5,022 nt of DNA from Alphaproteobacteria bacterium. Lineage in GTDB: Bacteria; Pseudomonadota; Alphaproteobacteria; Rhizobiales; Aestuariivirgaceae. The translations under genes were made by a program, and so were the position numbers. Under the pieces are notes generated by a model that worked only from the letters and a program-made list of their open reading frames with translations, had not been told where the DNA came from and searched no databases. Below, piece by piece: positions 1-5,022 of this stretch. Positions within the stretch are counted from its first letter, which is position 1; each line of letters starts with the position of its first letter. The stretch spans positions 1 to 5,022 of the forward strand of contig JAJRRZ010000292.1 of assembly GCA_024279045.1 (NCBI GenBank), in the 5' to 3' direction.

Positions 1-60
1 GGCGTGGCGCTGAAGACGATAATCGACCAGTTCCGCGAGCAGGCGGCGAACATCGAATAG
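1..60 (+). CDS. yicC: YicC/YloC family protein, C-terminal end only
   Basis: The first 60 bases read as 19 codons ending in TAG. The peptide ends in DQFREQAANIE, which closely resembles the highly conserved end of YicC-family proteins (typically ending in an REQVQNIE-like sequence). YicC is a stress-associated family for which endoribonuclease activity has been described in E. coli. The gene enters from the left edge, so nothing can be said about its catalytic part. The neighbour supports the call: yicC directly upstream of gmk is a common proteobacterial arrangement, and here the gap to the gmk start is only 12 bases, which suggests one transcript. The identification rests on a short tail plus gene order. 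Confidence 0.82.
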   Translation, partial: GVALKTIIDQFREQAANIE

Positions 61-64
61 GGGG
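59..64 (+). promoter_or_regulatory. Probable gmk ribosome binding site overlapping the yicC stop
   Basis: AGGGGG begins inside the yicC stop codon and lies 8 bases before the ATG at 73. It can pair with the 16S rRNA tail with one wobble. Its overlap with the preceding stop fits translational coupling of yicC and gmk. It is a weak match, but no better site lies upstream of the ATG. Confidence 0.4.
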
Positions 65-72
65 CGGGTGTC

Positions 73-744
73 ATGTCGCAGGATGGCAAGAGCCGGGTGC
101 CGCTGAAGCGGCGGGGGCTGGGGATGATCATTTCCTCGCCGTCGGGCGCGGGCAAGACGACGATCTCGCGCATGTTGCTGGACAGCGAGCCGAGCATGGA
201 GATGTCGGTGTCGGTTACCACCCGCCCGCCAAGGCCCGGTGAGGTGGACGGGCGCGACTATCACTTCGTCAGCCGCGAGGAGTTCGAGCGGATGCGCGAT
301 GGTGGCGGGCTGCTGGAATGGGCGGAGGTATTCGGCAATTTCTACGGCACGCCGCGCGAAAAGGTGGAAGCGGCCTTCGAGCAGGGCAGGGATGTGCTGT
401 TCGACGTGGACTGGCAGGGTGCGCAGCAGATCGTCGAGGCGTTGCGCTGCGATGTTGTTACGGTTTTCCTGTTGCCGCCGTCGGGGCGTGATCTTCGCGA
501 ACGGCTGGAAAGGCGGGCGCAGGATCCCGCAGAGGTGATCCAGCGCCGCATGGCCGGGGCCGCCGGGGAGATTGCGCACTGGGCGGAATATCAATACGTG
601 GTGATCAACGACGTGCTGGAAGAAGCCTTGGCCGACATCCGGGCGATTTTGCGCGCCGAGCACCTGAAGCGCGAGCGGCGGCAGGGCCTGAGCGCCTTTG
701 CGCGTGGGCTGATCGAGGAACTGCACCAGCTTGGCGAATTGTGA
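73..744 (+). CDS. gmk: Guanylate kinase
   Basis: The gene encodes a 223-residue cytoplasmic enzyme that transfers phosphate from ATP to GMP, giving GDP for the GTP/dGTP pools. The P-loop is SSPSGAGKTT at residues 21-30. The GMP-binding segment follows at 45-65, with SVTTRPPRPGE (family Ser/Arg contacts, R51 and R54) and then RDYHFV. The acidic GMP contact region LLEWAEVFGNFYGTPRE is at 80-96 and the core strand FDVDWQGAQQI at 110-120. A lid region rich in arginine (RERLERRAQDPAEVIQRRM) precedes the conserved YQYVVIND. Every expected block is present and the length is slightly above the usual 205-210, because of about 14 extra N-terminal residues. The ATG at 73 is preferred because it follows yicC closely and has an SD-like AGGGGG. 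An internal ATG at residue 18 would begin right at the first core strand and is unlikely. Confidence 0.97.
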   Translation: MSQDGKSRVPLKRRGLGMIISSPSGAGKTTISRMLLDSEPSMEMSVSVTTRPPRPGEVDGRDYHFVSREEFERMRDGGGLLEWAEVFGNFYGTPREKVEAAFEQGRDVLFDVDWQGAQQIVEALRCDVVTVFLLPPSGRDLRERLERRAQDPAEVIQRRMAGAAGEIAHWAEYQYVVINDVLEEALADIRAILRAEHLKRERRQGLSAFARGLIEELHQLGEL

Positions 745-765
745 TTGACTTGGCCAGCAAGTGAT

Positions 766-779
766 GCGCGGGCGCTTTT
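766..779 (+). terminator. Weak candidate terminator after gmk
   Basis: In the 42-base convergent gap between gmk and rsmA, the self-complementary stretch GCGCGGGCGC is followed directly by TTTT. The stem is only 3-4 bp, so this is a poor intrinsic terminator. It is listed because nothing else in the gap resembles one in either direction. Confidence 0.22.
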
Positions 780-786
780 CTCCTTC

Positions 787-1803
787 TCATCCGGAGGCAT
801 GCTGCTGCTCCAGCAGGCAGGCGAGGCGGATGTAATCGTCCACATCCAGTTCCTCGGCGCGCTTTGTCGGCGCAATGTTGGCGGCTTGCAGCAGCGGCAG
901 GGGATCCTTCAGCAGGGCTTTCAAGCTCTGGCGCAGCATCTTGCGGCGCTGGCCGAAGGCGGCGGCGGTGAGGCGCTCCAGGGTGCGCGCATCAACGGGG
1001 CAGGGTGGGGCATCGGCGGGTTCGATGTGCACGATGGCCGAGGTTACCTTCGGCGGCGGGGTGAAGGCGCGCGGCGGCACCTCGAAAAGGATGCGTGGCT
1101 GGCTGCGCCACTGGCCGAGTATGGCCAGGCGACCGTAGGATTTCGTGCCGGGTTGCGCGCAGATGCGCTCAGCCACTTCGCGCTGGAACATCAGGGTGAG
1201 GGATGTCCAGAAAGGAGGCCAGGGAGAGCGGGGGTGGCCTGCCTGAACATCGTCCGAGGCAGGTTGCCTGTCTTTTCTTGCACGGAAGTGCGCGGCACCG
1301 GCCCTCTCCCCCTCCCGACCACCCAGGGATTGTACGCAAGGTGGCCGGGAGGGGGAGAGGGCCTTGGGAGGCATCAGCCAGCTTGTGAGCAGTGGGGTGG
1401 CGATGTTGTAGGGCAGGTTGGCGACGATCTTCACCGGCAGGCCGGGGGCGTGTTCGGCGATCAGCGCCGGCCAGTCCTGTTGCAGGGCATCGCCGTGGAT
1501 GATCGCCAGCCTGCCGGGCCAGCGCGTGGCGATCTCTTCCAGCGCCGGCAGGGCGCGTTCGTCGCGCTCGATGGCGATGATCCTTTCCGCGCCTTCCAGC
1601 AGCAATGCGCGGGTCAGTCCGCCGGGGCCGGGGCCGACCTCGATAATGGCATGGCCCTGCAATGGCGCGGCGGCACGGGCGATCTTGCGGGTGAGGTTGA
1701 GATCGAGCAGGAAGTTCTGCCCCATGCTCTTTTTCGCCCGCAGCCCGTGGCGGGCGATGACCTCACGCAAGGGGGGCAGGTTGTCTGGCGTGGTAGCATT
1801 CAT
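787..1803 (-). CDS. rsmA: 16S rRNA (adenine(1518)-N6/adenine(1519)-N6)-dimethyltransferase with an in-frame 51-residue insertion
   Basis: RsmA (KsgA) uses S-adenosylmethionine to dimethylate two adjacent adenosines in helix 45 of 16S rRNA during late 30S assembly. The SAM-binding fold is complete: KKSMGQNFLLD at 24-34, motif I EVGPGPGGLT at 55-64, acidic motif II IERDE at 78-82, motif III HGDAL at 103-107 and catalytic motif IV NLPY at 129-132. After the insertion come SLTLMFQREVAERI (201-214), KSYGRLAILGQ (221-231) and FTPPPKVTSAIV (247-258), ending in an RNA-binding C-terminal domain with AEELDVDDYIRLACLL. The protein is 338 residues against the usual 270-290. The excess is a Pro/Arg/Ser-rich segment at about 145-195 encoded by a palindromic DNA element. 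The start at 1803 is chosen because its ATG overlaps the pdxA stop as ATGA and is followed by a normal RsmA N-terminus. The frame stays open to 2031, but that extension runs inside pdxA. No Shine-Dalgarno sits at the usual distance. Whether the inserted protein is active cannot be seen. Confidence 0.93.
   Translation of the reverse strand: MNATTPDNLPPLREVIARHGLRAKKSMGQNFLLDLNLTRKIARAAAPLQGHAIIEVGPGPGGLTRALLLEGAERIIAIERDERALPALEEIATRWPGRLAIIHGDALQQDWPALIAEHAPGLPVKIVANLPYNIATPLLTSWLMPPKALSPSRPPCVQSLGGREGERAGAAHFRARKDRQPASDDVQAGHPRSPWPPFWTSLTLMFQREVAERICAQPGTKSYGRLAILGQWRSQPRILFEVPPRAFTPPPKVTSAIVHIEPADAPPCPVDARTLERLTAAAFGQRRKMLRQSLKALLKDPLPLLQAANIAPTKRAEELDVDDYIRLACLLEQQHASG
1233..1268. repeat. 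Second hairpin of the inserted element
   Basis: Arms 1233-1244 and 1257-1268 flank a 12-base loop. Seven loop-proximal pairs (CCTGCCT with AGGCAGG) are perfect. In + strand RNA the next three are G-U wobbles followed by two G-C pairs, giving 12 pairs. In rsmA-sense RNA those three become mismatches. The structure is modest, but its position inside the inserted segment suggests it belongs to the same element. Confidence 0.5.
1300..1363. repeat. Long GC-rich inverted repeat (24-bp arms, 16-base loop)
   Basis: The arms at 1300-1323 and 1340-1363 are complementary at 23 of 24 positions; the loop is 1324-1339. The core of the left arm is GGCCCTCTCCCCCTCCCG. The single mismatch (A1318 against C1345 on the + strand) becomes a G-U wobble in the rsmA-sense RNA, so that transcript can form an unbroken 24-pair stem. 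No T-run follows on either side, so it is not an ordinary intrinsic terminator. It lies wholly within the coding part of rsmA. Confidence 0.9.
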
Positions 1804-2864
1804 GATGCAGTTTCTGGCAGCTCCGCACCATGCGCTGCCTGAGCCATGCGGGCAGCGAGGTCGAGCGCGGCGATGAGGCTGTCGGGGCGGGCCTGGCCGC
1901 TGGCGGCGAGATCCAGCGCCGTGCCGTGGTCGGGCGAGGTGCGCACGAAGGGCAGGCCCAGGGTGGTGTTCACGCCGCCGTGGAAGTCCAGAGTCTTTAC
2001 CGGTATCAGCGCCTGGTCGTGATACATGCACAGCGCCGCGTCGTAACGGGCGCGGGCCTCGGCGTGGAACATGGTGTCGGCGGGCAGCGGCCCGAAGGCG
2101 TCGATACCCCTCTCGCGCAGGGTGGCAATGGCCGGGCGGATGATGGTCTGCTCTTCCGTGCCCATCTTGCCACCTTCTCCGGCGTGTGGATTGAGCCCGG
2201 CCACCGCGATGCGCGGGTTGGGCAGGCGGAAGTAGCGGCGCAGGTCATGGGCGATGATCTCGCCTTGGCGGATAATCGAATCCGTCGAGAGTCTTGCGGG
2301 TACATCTTCAATCGCGATGTGAACCGTTACCGGCACCGCACGCAGGTCTTGCGCGATGAGCATCATTACCGGCGTGGCCTGGTGCCCGGCGCGGCGGGCG
2401 AGATCGGCGAGATAGTCGGTGTGGCCCTCGAAGGCGAAGCCCGCCTGATAGAGGCTTTCCTTCTGGATCGGCAGGGTAACGAGGCCGGCGGCCTGGCCAG
2501 CGAGGACGAGTTCGACAGCCGCATCGATGCTGGCCAGCACCGCGGCGGCATTTTCCGCCACGGCCTGGCCGGGCGTGTCGGATACGGCGGGGAAACCGGC
2601 TGGCAACAATACCGGCAGGGCCTCGGTGAACACCGTCGTGGCCTCGGCCATGCCGGAGATGCGCCGCAGTGGCACATCCAGCCCGAGGGCCTGTGCGCGG
2701 CGCCGCAGGATTTCCTCCGGGCCGATGAAGCAGAAGGCCGGGCCGCTCCTGCGCAGTTTCCGCCAGGCCAGCAGGGCGATGTCCAAGCCGATGCCGCCCG
2801 GCTCGCCCATGCTCAGCGCCAGCGGTGGAATGTGCGGGGTATTGTGGTTCATGCGGCGCAGCAT
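1800..2864 (-). CDS. pdxA: 4-hydroxythreonine-4-phosphate dehydrogenase
   Basis: PdxA oxidises 4-phosphohydroxy-L-threonine with NAD(P)+; the product decarboxylates and is used by PdxJ to make pyridoxine 5'-phosphate (the DXP-dependent vitamin B6 route). It is a cytoplasmic metal-dependent enzyme. The 354 residues contain LALSMGEPGGIG (15-26), the substrate-binding GHTDYL (147-152), and three metal-ligand histidines H182, H227 (in NPHAGEGG) and H282 (in MYHDQALIPVK). The spacings of 45 and 55 equal those of E. coli H166, H211 and H266. K290, N299 and R308 match the E. coli phosphate-binding K274, N283 and R292. The stop codon overlaps the rsmA start as ATGA, so the two genes should be cotranscribed and coupled. 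Two starts are possible: ATG at 2864, used here, and ATG at 2852, four codons later, which gives a more typical N-terminus. Neither has a Shine-Dalgarno sequence. In many proteobacteria surA precedes pdxA; here a divergent RSH gene does. Confidence 0.96.
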   Translation of the reverse strand: MLRRMNHNTPHIPPLALSMGEPGGIGLDIALLAWRKLRRSGPAFCFIGPEEILRRRAQALGLDVPLRRISGMAEATTVFTEALPVLLPAGFPAVSDTPGQAVAENAAAVLASIDAAVELVLAGQAAGLVTLPIQKESLYQAGFAFEGHTDYLADLARRAGHQATPVMMLIAQDLRAVPVTVHIAIEDVPARLSTDSIIRQGEIIAHDLRRYFRLPNPRIAVAGLNPHAGEGGKMGTEEQTIIRPAIATLRERGIDAFGPLPADTMFHAEARARYDAALCMYHDQALIPVKTLDFHGGVNTTLGLPFVRTSPDHGTALDLAASGQARPDSLIAALDLAARMAQAAHGAELPETAS

Positions 2865-2889
2865 AGATGTTAAGCTGAAGGCAATTCAA
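2860..2889 (-). promoter_or_regulatory. Possible pdxA-rsmA promoter
   Basis: On the - strand, TTGAAT (2884-2889) and TATGCT (2860-2865) are 18 bases apart and resemble -35 and -10 boxes. If used, transcription would begin about seven bases further, at or next to the ATG at 2852, giving a nearly leaderless mRNA. This agrees with the missing Shine-Dalgarno, but the -10 box would overlap the alternative ATG at 2864. It is a prediction by eye in a short divergent gap. Confidence 0.3.
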
Positions 2890-2919
2890 GCGTGGCAGGA
2901 TGGTTTCAGGCACCGTTGC

Positions 2920-2925
2920 AAAGGA
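2920..2925 (+). promoter_or_regulatory. Ribosome binding site that sets the RSH start
   Basis: AAAGGA lies 7 bases before the ATG at 2933. An in-frame ATG at 2900 would add 11 residues, but the only SD-like bases before it (GGCAGG) abut the codon with no spacer, so 2933 is preferred. Confidence 0.55.
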
Positions 2926-2932
2926 TTTCCGC

Positions 2933-5022
2933 ATGGAGCAGGGCAGCGCGGCAGAACGGCAGTCGCAACAGCACGCAGAAGCAGCGGCACATGATGGCGT
3001 GCCGGCGCCACTGCGCACGCGCACGCGGCTGATGCCGGTGGAAGAGCTGCTCAGGGTGTTGCATGCTGGCGATCGTCCGGTGGACGAGCAACTCATCCGC
3101 GAGGCCTACGATTTCGCCGTGGTGGCGCATGAGGGGCAGAAGCGCGCCTCCGGCGAGCCGTATGTTACGCATCCGGTGGCGGTGGCGATGATCCTTGCCG
3201 GGCTGGGCATGGATGACAAGAGCATCGCCGCGGCGCTGCTGCATGACGTGGTGGAGGATACCGATGCCACGCTCGATGACATCGGGCAGCGCTTTGGCAA
3301 AGAGGTGGCGGCGCTGGTGGAGGGGCTGACCAAGATCCGCCGGCTGGATCTGGTCTCGCGCGCAGCGGCGCAGGCGGAGAATCTGCGCAAGTTTCTCATT
3401 GCCGTTACGAAGGATGTGCGGGTGCTGATCGTCAAGCTGGCCGACCGTCTGCACAACATGCGCACGCTGGGCCATGTGGCGCCGGAGAAGCGCAGGCGCA
3501 TCGCCCAGGAGACCATGGACATCTATGCGCCGCTGGCGGCGCGCATGGGGCTGCATGCCATGCGCGAGGAGCTGGAGGATCTGGCCTTCGCCGAGCTGAA
3601 CCCGGCGATGCGCGCGCGCATTCTGCAGCGGCTGTGGGAGATCCGCCGCAAGCATGCCGACGTGGTGCGGGTGATCCGCCGCGAGATCGAGCAGGTGCTG
3701 GCCGAACACGGCATCGAGGCGGAGGTAACGGGGCGCGAGAAGCAGCCCTATTCGATCTATCGCAAGATGCGCCAGAAGAAACTGGAGCTGGCGCAGGTTA
3801 CGGACATCCTGGCGTTTCGCATCATCGTTGACGAGGTGGATGACTGCTACCGCGCGCTGGGGGCGGTGCATCAGCGCTGGAAGCTGGTGCCGGGGCGGCT
3901 GAAGGACTATATCTCGCTGCCCAAGCGCAATGGCTATCAGTCCATTCACACCACGGTGCGCGGGCCTACCGGCGAGGCCATGGAATTGCAGATCCGCACC
4001 CACGAGATGCACGAAGTGGCCGAGCGTGGCGTGGCGGCGCACGGGCTGTACAAGGAGGCCTCCTCGCAGGAGGATAGCGAGGCCGGCTATGTGCCACCGA
4101 AGGAGGTGCAGGAAACCTTCAACTGGCTCAACGGCGTGGTGGAAGCGCTGGAATCAGGCCATACGCCGCAGGAGGTCATCGAGCATACCAAGCTGGAGCT
4201 GTTTACCGATCAGGTATTCTGCTTCACGCCGCGTGGCGATCTCATCGTGCTGCCGCGCGGGGCGGTGGCTATCGATTTCGCCTATGCGGTGCACACCGAC
4301 GTGGGCAACTCCGCGGTGGGTTGCCGCATCAACAAGCGCCATGCCTCGCTGCTGACGCGGCTGAACAATGGAGACGAGGTGGAAATCATCACCTCGCGCG
4401 CGCAGACCACGCCGCCGGAAGCGTGGGAAAAGGTGGTGGCCACGGCGCGGGCGCGGGCGGCCATTCGCCGCGCCACGCGGGCGGCGCGGCGCGCGGAATA
4501 CATCGCGCTGGGCGAGGAGATGCTGGAATACTGGCTGGACAAGTTCGGCCAGAAGTATTCGCGCACGAAGGTGGCGAAGGCCTTTCCGCGGCTCGGCGTC
4601 GAAACGGTGGAGGACGGGCTGGAGGCGCTGGGCCGCGGCACGCTGCAGGTGGCGGAGGTATTGCAGGCGTTGGGGCTGGAGCAGGCGCAGGTGCGCGAGG
4701 CTGCCGAGCTGCCGGGCGTGCGGGCTACCGAAGCGGACGGCAGATTGCTGGACGCGGCGGTGATAGCCGTGAAAAGTGCGCGCGGCGCGAAGGTGGAAGA
4801 GCGGCGGCGGCGCATGGAGATCGCCATGGACACCGGCGCGGTGCCGGGCGAGCGCATCATCGGCATCGTGGAGAATGGCCGGGTGCGCATTCATCCCATC
4901 TTCTCGCGCGCCCTGGAGCGTTACGAGGACGCGCACGACAGCCGCTGGCTGGATCTGGACTGGAACATGCAGGCGCTGGGTGGGCGGCTGTTTCCGGCGC
5001 GTATCCGCGTGGTGGTGCACAA
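2933..5022 (+). CDS. Bifunctional (p)ppGpp synthetase/hydrolase, RelA/SpoT homologue, 3' end missing
   Basis: This long RSH enzyme makes (p)ppGpp from ATP and GTP/GDP and hydrolyses it, controlling the stringent response. The window holds 696 codons and ends before the stop. The HD hydrolase domain (about 50-200) keeps R71, H80, H104-D105, E108-D109, D171 and N175, at a constant +27 offset from the catalytic residues of the Streptococcus equisimilis enzyme. The synthetase domain (about 240-370) keeps GREKQPYSIYRKM with R268 and K270, D291, Y335 in NGYQSIHT and E351 in ELQIRT. Both activities should therefore be intact. A TGS domain (about 421-485, with DFAYAVHTDVGN) and a helical region follow. 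The cysteine/zinc-finger segment of many RSH proteins is altered: CCHP is replaced by DTGA at 633-636, and the later cysteine by S658. A C-terminal ACT domain appears to begin near 688. Whether it is named relA, spoT or rsh varies, so no symbol is given. It is divergent from pdxA. Confidence 0.96.
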   Translation, partial: MEQGSAAERQSQQHAEAAAHDGVPAPLRTRTRLMPVEELLRVLHAGDRPVDEQLIREAYDFAVVAHEGQKRASGEPYVTHPVAVAMILAGLGMDDKSIAAALLHDVVEDTDATLDDIGQRFGKEVAALVEGLTKIRRLDLVSRAAAQAENLRKFLIAVTKDVRVLIVKLADRLHNMRTLGHVAPEKRRRIAQETMDIYAPLAARMGLHAMREELEDLAFAELNPAMRARILQRLWEIRRKHADVVRVIRREIEQVLAEHGIEAEVTGREKQPYSIYRKMRQKKLELAQVTDILAFRIIVDEVDDCYRALGAVHQRWKLVPGRLKDYISLPKRNGYQSIHTTVRGPTGEAMELQIRTHEMHEVAERGVAAHGLYKEASSQEDSEAGYVPPKEVQETFNWLNGVVEALESGHTPQEVIEHTKLELFTDQVFCFTPRGDLIVLPRGAVAIDFAYAVHTDVGNSAVGCRINKRHASLLTRLNNGDEVEIITSRAQTTPPEAWEKVVATARARAAIRRATRAARRAEYIALGEEMLEYWLDKFGQKYSRTKVAKAFPRLGVETVEDGLEALGRGTLQVAEVLQALGLEQAQVREAAELPGVRATEADGRLLDAAVIAVKSARGAKVEERRRRMEIAMDTGAVPGERIIGIVENGRVRIHPIFSRALERYEDAHDSRWLDLDWNMQALGGRLFPARIRVVVH

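Larger units (their letters stand above)
1220..1372. mobile_element. Palindromic element inserted in frame within rsmA
   Basis: This 153-base segment is bounded by a 6-base direct repeat, GGAGGC, at 1214-1219 and 1367-1372, a possible target-site duplication. Deleting it with one repeat copy joins the flanks as WLMPPFWTSLTL, a continuous RsmA-like sequence, and gives a 287-residue protein. It contains a 24-bp inverted repeat at 1300-1363, a 12-pair hairpin at 1233-1268 and a tiny stem GCAC/GTGC at 1280-1291. It encodes no transposase, so it would be a non-autonomous element. Its length is 51 codons with no stop in the rsmA frame. It resembles in concept the Rickettsia palindromic elements that lie in frame in coding genes, but no sequence relation is claimed. 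Exact ends are uncertain by several bases. No second copy occurs in this window. Confidence 0.68.

Noticed and set aside
1300..1363. The strong hairpin as an intrinsic transcription terminator
   Set aside because: No T-run follows the stem on either strand, and it lies inside an open coding frame whose downstream part is fully conserved.
745..1842. Long + strand open frame (365 codons) opposite rsmA
   Set aside because: It is antisense to a clearly conserved methyltransferase, has no recognisable protein motif, begins with the bases right after the gmk stop, and is the kind of shadow frame expected in GC-rich DNA.
1804..2031. Upstream extension of the rsmA frame to an ATG at 2031
   Set aside because: The extra 76 residues lie inside pdxA in another frame and resemble no RsmA N-terminus. 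The ATG at 1803 overlaps the pdxA stop and is followed by normal RsmA sequence.
1830..2873. Long + strand open frame (347 codons) opposite pdxA
   Set aside because: PdxA on the other strand has every catalytic residue at the right spacing. The + strand frame shows no family motif.
2900..2932. In-frame upstream ATG at 2900 as the RSH start
   Set aside because: It has no properly spaced ribosome binding site, whereas the ATG at 2933 has AAAGGA seven bases upstream. The 11 extra residues show no conservation that I recognise.
2308..3096. - strand open frame spanning the pdxA start and the divergent gap
   Set aside because: It overlaps pdxA out of frame and the RSH start in antisense, and would replace two well-supported genes with an Arg-rich translation lacking any motif.
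2906..4042. Long - strand open frame (378 codons) opposite the RSH gene
   Set aside because: It is antisense to conserved HD and synthetase domains and its His/Arg/Leu-rich translation is typical of a shadow frame.
4154..5020. Long - strand open frame (288 codons) opposite the 3' half of the RSH gene
   Set aside because: It is antisense to the TGS and helical regions of RSH, with a low-complexity Arg/His-rich translation and no motif.

Overview
This window comes from an alphaproteobacterium with a G+C content of roughly two thirds. The evidence is the yicC-gmk pair, the pdxA-rsmA pair, and a single long bifunctional RelA/SpoT homologue whose closest-looking sequence features are alphaproteobacterial. 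A Rhodospirillales/Acetobacteraceae-like origin is a guess from overall protein character, not something I can prove here. All genes are core housekeeping genes. No tRNA, rRNA, CRISPR array, transposase or phage gene was seen, and no stretch over 300 bases lacks a gene.

Layout: (1) the last 19 codons of yicC, followed after 12 bases by gmk (guanylate kinase), both on the + strand; (2) a 42-base convergent gap; (3) a - strand pair, pdxA (vitamin B6 synthesis) then rsmA (16S rRNA dimethyladenosine methyltransferase), joined by a 4-base ATGA stop/start overlap; (4) a 68-base divergent gap; (5) a + strand RSH gene ((p)ppGpp synthetase/hydrolase) that runs off the right edge near the start of its ACT domain.

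The most unusual object is inside rsmA. A 153-base in-frame segment (about 1220-1372) contains a 24-bp GC-rich inverted repeat with a 16-base loop and a second, weaker hairpin. It is flanked by a 6-base direct repeat (GGAGGC), and it adds 51 residues to the methyltransferase just after its NLPY catalytic motif. Removing it with one repeat copy gives a continuous RsmA-like protein of normal length (287 aa). It looks like a small palindromic element that has inserted into a protein-coding gene without breaking it, formally like the palindromic elements known from Rickettsia.

A second signal covers the whole window. The pentamer GTGAC and its complement GTCAC never occur, although about ten would be expected from base composition. 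All nine Val-Thr dipeptides in the four main genes use GTT or GTA for valine, while elsewhere valine is almost always GTG. This is what long-term avoidance of a GTSAC site would look like, for example under a restriction-modification system.

Functionally the genes cover GMP phosphorylation to GDP (feeding the guanine nucleotide pool that RSH uses), ribosome maturation, cofactor B6 synthesis and the stringent response. Apart from the two apparent operons I see no evidence that they form one dedicated system.
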